Shown here piece after piece: positions 6,948 through 8,774 of a stretch of DNA of 8,774 nt. Numbering within the stretch: the stretch's first letter is position 1; every line of letters starts with the position of its first letter. Both the position numbers and the translations under genes were made by a program. Origin of the DNA: Campylobacteraceae bacterium (GTDB lineage: Bacteria; Campylobacterota; Campylobacteria; Campylobacterales; Sulfurovaceae); contig JALSPE010000124.1 of assembly GCA_026986085.1 (NCBI GenBank), positions 1-8,774 on the forward strand, in the 5' to 3' direction. A model generated the notes under the pieces. That model saw only the letters and a program-made list of their open reading frames with translations. It did not search any database and was not told the origin of the DNA.

Positions 6948-7370
6948 TTAATATTTAAAGCCATCGCCAGGCACTGCTAAACGCCAAGTCTTTTTACCCT
7001 CTTCGTGTAATTGTAAAGCTCTTACAGCAAATGTGCACGCTCTCCAAGTTGCAAAATCAGTAGGGAATTTCTTTGTCTTCTCTTTACCTTTTTTCTTATA
7101 CTTAATCACAGTATCTTTGCTTTTAGATTTAATAGCTTCCTCTACTGCTTTAATATACTCTCTATTTTTGATGCCAAGTCTCTTAAACTCAACACCAAGT
7201 TTAATAGCTTCTGGGTTATACTTTTTAGCTACACCTAAAACTTTATCTAAGCCATTAGCTTTAACATCACACACTTTCTTAACATCTAGTTTAGTTGCAT
7301 CTTCGCTTAAAGATGCATTAGCTAACGATAAAGATAGTAGAATTGCTGTAGTTATTTTTAATAATTTCAT
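6948..7370 (-). CDS. Haem-free secreted protein in the soxA-soxB slot, unknown family
   Basis: A 140-aa protein with a Sec signal peptide (MKLLKITTAILLSLSLANA, likely cut near residue 19), so periplasmic like the Sox enzymes. I do not recognise its family with confidence. The mature part is Lys-rich and helical, with exactly two cysteines (Cys34 in KKVCDVK and Cys112 in TWRACTF), which could form a disulfide, and a distinctive C-terminus LHEEGKKTWRLAVPGDGFKY. There is no CXXCH haem motif, so it is not SoxX. Chlorobium has a small SoxAX-binding protein (SoxK/SaxB) encoded between soxA and soxB, so position suggests an analogous helper; I do not see the EWRDT-like motif I associate with that family. 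The gene starts ten bases after soxA, behind a GGGGTAGGA site, and ends nine bases before soxB, indicating tight coexpression with both. Confidence 0.8.
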   Translation of the reverse strand: MKLLKITTAILLSLSLANASLSEDATKLDVKKVCDVKANGLDKVLGVAKKYNPEAIKLGVEFKRLGIKNREYIKAVEEAIKSKSKDTVIKYKKKGKEKTKKFPTDFATWRACTFAVRALQLHEEGKKTWRLAVPGDGFKY

Positions 7371-7380
7371 ATCCTACCCC

Positions 7381-8280
7381 TTACTTTCTTATGTCTGGAC
7401 CATCAACTGGCAGACCATTTGACATATATGACATAAAATAGATCATCTCATTTTGCCACTTAGAACCTGGTTTATGTGGATTCTCACCTTGGTTTTTCTC
7501 ACAACCTTTGATTCTTCTCTCTAGAGTTCCTAAACCTTGCCATTTCATTCTATATACTGGAAAATGCGTAACTGCACCAAATAAAGGAGAAAGATACTCA
7601 TTTCTTACCCTCTTACCAGCACCTTGAACATGGCAATTAGCACATGAAAGTTGCAAATAACCTCTTTGAGTATAATACTCTTTTTTACCTCTCTCATAAG
7701 CCTCAGCTGCCTCTTTAGAATCTATCTTGATATTAATTTTTTTACCCTTCTCTTTAGAAGCATTTGCAAAATATGCTTGAAGATCAGTCATCTTACCCTT
7801 AGTTACTTTCCAAGGCTTTTCACCATTATCTTTTAAACACTTATTAATATCAGATGCAAGAGTTACAACCTCTTTGTCAAATTTAGGATAATCTCCTCTT
7901 ATTGCTGGATCAGGAAAACAATCTTTAAAACTTTTTCCATTGGCAAACTTCTTTTCATAAAGCTCTTTACCAGCATCTATATTATCCTCAAATGGTGGCA
8001 TCTCCATCATATCATCTCTTTGCGCTTTGCCACCTTTATTATAAGCATAAGAACCTAGATTAAAATCTGCACCTTTAAGACCCCACTTAAAGTTTTTCTC
8101 TAACTCCTCTTTTGTAGAATAAGGAAAAAATGTTGAAGCATTTTTAACACTTGCAAACTTCTTCTCCATATACTCTTGAAGAGCTTTTCTATCTTTGTCA
8201 GCTTGTGTATTGAAACCTCCTGCATAAACAAAAGATGCAACAGATATAGCCAATAAAGATGTAATAATCTTCTTACTCAT
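7381..8280 (-). CDS. soxA: SoxA, single-haem L-cysteine S-thiosulfotransferase subunit
   Basis: c-type cytochrome subunit of SoxAX, which oxidatively joins thiosulfate to the SoxY carrier cysteine in the periplasm. Sec signal peptide MSKKIITSLLAISVASFVYA; 299 aa. The catalytic haem site is CANCH (Cys213, Cys216, His217), and the haem-ligand cysteine, known as a persulfide in characterised SoxA, is Cys260 in RRIKGCEKNQGENPH, followed by the usual SKWQNEMIYFMSYMSNG. Diheme SoxA proteins have another CXXCH in the N-terminal cytochrome domain; here that domain (around DAGKELYEKKF) has only Cys121 and Cys148, which fits the single-haem SoxA class with a structural disulfide. An AGGAT site precedes the ATG. 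The partner SoxX is not seen in the window. Confidence 0.96.
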   Translation of the reverse strand: MSKKIITSLLAISVASFVYAGGFNTQADKDRKALQEYMEKKFASVKNASTFFPYSTKEELEKNFKWGLKGADFNLGSYAYNKGGKAQRDDMMEMPPFEDNIDAGKELYEKKFANGKSFKDCFPDPAIRGDYPKFDKEVVTLASDINKCLKDNGEKPWKVTKGKMTDLQAYFANASKEKGKKINIKIDSKEAAEAYERGKKEYYTQRGYLQLSCANCHVQGAGKRVRNEYLSPLFGAVTHFPVYRMKWQGLGTLERRIKGCEKNQGENPHKPGSKWQNEMIYFMSYMSNGLPVDGPDIRK

Positions 8281-8306
8281 TTTTAATCCTTTCTACCTTT
8301 AGGCTT

Positions 8307-8326
8307 TAAGAGCACTTAAGCTCTTA
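8307..8326 (-). promoter_or_regulatory. Hairpin in the soxZ-soxA spacer overlapping the soxZ stop codon
   Basis: A perfect 7-bp inverted repeat (TAAGAGC / GCTCTTA) with a six-base loop spans the soxZ stop codon. No run of Ts follows, so it is unlikely to be a full terminator. It may be an mRNA processing or stabilising stem that sets different levels of SoxZ and SoxA. Confidence 0.4.
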
Positions 8327-8614
8327 CTTAATTTTTGCTTTCTTGCTCTTTGTTTTACCTTTTAAATCTACCCAACTTAGCTCTAGCTCTTTACCAGCTT
8401 CACCCTTAAATTTAAATTTTAAAAATGGATTTTTAGATAAAAATTGACTTGTAGATGCTTCATAAACAGGTTTTCCATCTACTTTAGCAACAATATATAC
8501 AATAAAGTTTGCCTCTTTACCTTTTTTCTTAGCTATATCATAACTTAACATTGGGTGTTTTAAACCAGCCTTTACTGAAACTACGCCATCTGCTGCTTTT
8601 GCTTTAATTCTCAT
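8324..8614 (-). CDS. soxZ: SoxZ, sulfur-carrier complex subunit
   Basis: Small periplasmic partner of SoxY; the SoxYZ complex carries sulfur intermediates on a SoxY cysteine through the Sox cycle. At 96 aa it is slightly short but complete, with no signal peptide, as expected because SoxZ is exported together with SoxY. Family features: VSVKAGLKHPMLS (the KHPM motif, 19-22), a central NFIVYIVAKVDGKPVYEA strand pair, SQFLSKNPFLKFKFKG and the closing LELSWVDLKGK. AGGAG at 8625-8621 six bases upstream supports the ATG. It is the first Sox gene in view; soxY normally lies directly upstream, but here the 160 bases upstream hold a structured repeat instead. If soxY is present it is past the right edge. 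Confidence 0.93.
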   Translation of the reverse strand: MRIKAKAADGVVSVKAGLKHPMLSYDIAKKKGKEANFIVYIVAKVDGKPVYEASTSQFLSKNPFLKFKFKGEAGKELELSWVDLKGKTKSKKAKIK

Positions 8615-8647
8615 TCTTTTCTCCTAAATTAAATATTTTTTCTTTTT

Positions 8648-8774
8648 ATATAACGCTTATAGAGCAAAGCTCTCTAAGCTACGCTAACGCTGAGTTCCCC
8701 TCGGCGGGGTGCCCGCGCACTTTGTGCTTAATTTCATATAACGCTTATAGAGCAAAGCTCTCTAAGCTACGCTA
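8648..8774. repeat. 88-bp-period, hairpin-rich repeat upstream of soxZ (cut by window edge)
   Basis: A 39-bp sequence occurs twice without change, at 8648-8686 and 8736-8774, giving a period of 88 bp; the second copy runs to the edge, so more units may follow. Each copy holds an imperfect stem GCTTA-T-AGAGC / GCTCT-C-TAAGC with an AAA loop (8655-8679 and 8743-8767). The 49-bp segment between them has two more short stems: CCCC/GGGG at 8697-8709 and GCAC/GTGC at 8717-8727. The central segment is much richer in GC than the surrounding DNA. It shows no coding signature, no tRNA features and no transposase. It may be a dispersed structured element, a tandem array, or an untranslated leader of soxZ. 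Confidence 0.75.

Noticed and set aside
6948..7370. SoxX
   Set aside because: No CXXCH haem motif anywhere in the protein; SoxX is a cytochrome c.
7033..7422. 129-codon open frame on the plus strand
   Set aside because: Antisense to the 140-aa protein gene and the 3' end of soxA; its hydrophobic look comes from reversed Lys-rich codons.
8648..8774. CRISPR array
   Set aside because: Only two repeat copies are seen, separated by a 49-bp GC-rich segment with its own stems; no cas genes are present, and the repeat has several nested stems unlike CRISPR repeats.

Overview
The window is AT-rich and codes densely on both strands. It fits a sulfur-oxidising member of the Campylobacterota (Sulfurimonas/Sulfurovum-like). 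This rests on a sox thiosulfate-oxidation cluster with low-GC codon use, lysine-rich proteins and a T-rich -10 promoter without a clear -35. The genus is an inference.

Left part (1-2993, + strand): the 3' end of an exopolysaccharide/capsule operon. A Wzc-type chain-length protein fused to a BY-kinase is cut by the left edge and ends in a Gly-Tyr repeat tail. Two bases later comes a PHP-family (CpsB/YwqE-type) tyrosine phosphatase, the expected partner for removing phosphate from that kinase's tyrosine tail. A convergent minus-strand gene (3265-4020) encodes a short Wza-like outer-membrane export lipoprotein with its own promoter. The 271-bp spacer between the convergent genes holds a long hairpin, probably a terminator. 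It also holds a stop-free minus-strand run that may be a decayed membrane-protein gene.

Middle part (4143-5044, - strand): a two-gene unit of a cytoplasmic MOSC-domain protein and a secreted DsrE-like protein, overlapping by one base. An inverted repeat lies just upstream around a possible promoter.

Right part (5175-8614, - strand): soxZ, soxA, a haem-free secreted protein of unknown family, and soxB, tightly spaced in the same direction. SoxZ carries the sulfur substrate (with SoxY), SoxA (with SoxX) loads it by forming a disulfide, and SoxB hydrolyses off sulfate. soxX and soxY are not visible and would be expected past the right edge. The right edge itself carries two copies of a 39-bp sequence within an 88-bp, hairpin-rich unit of clearly higher GC, directly upstream of soxZ.

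The most interesting items are the structured 88-bp repeat at the sox operon, the haem-free protein in the soxA-soxB slot, and the MOSC/DsrE pair next to sox. None of these proves a new system from sequence alone.
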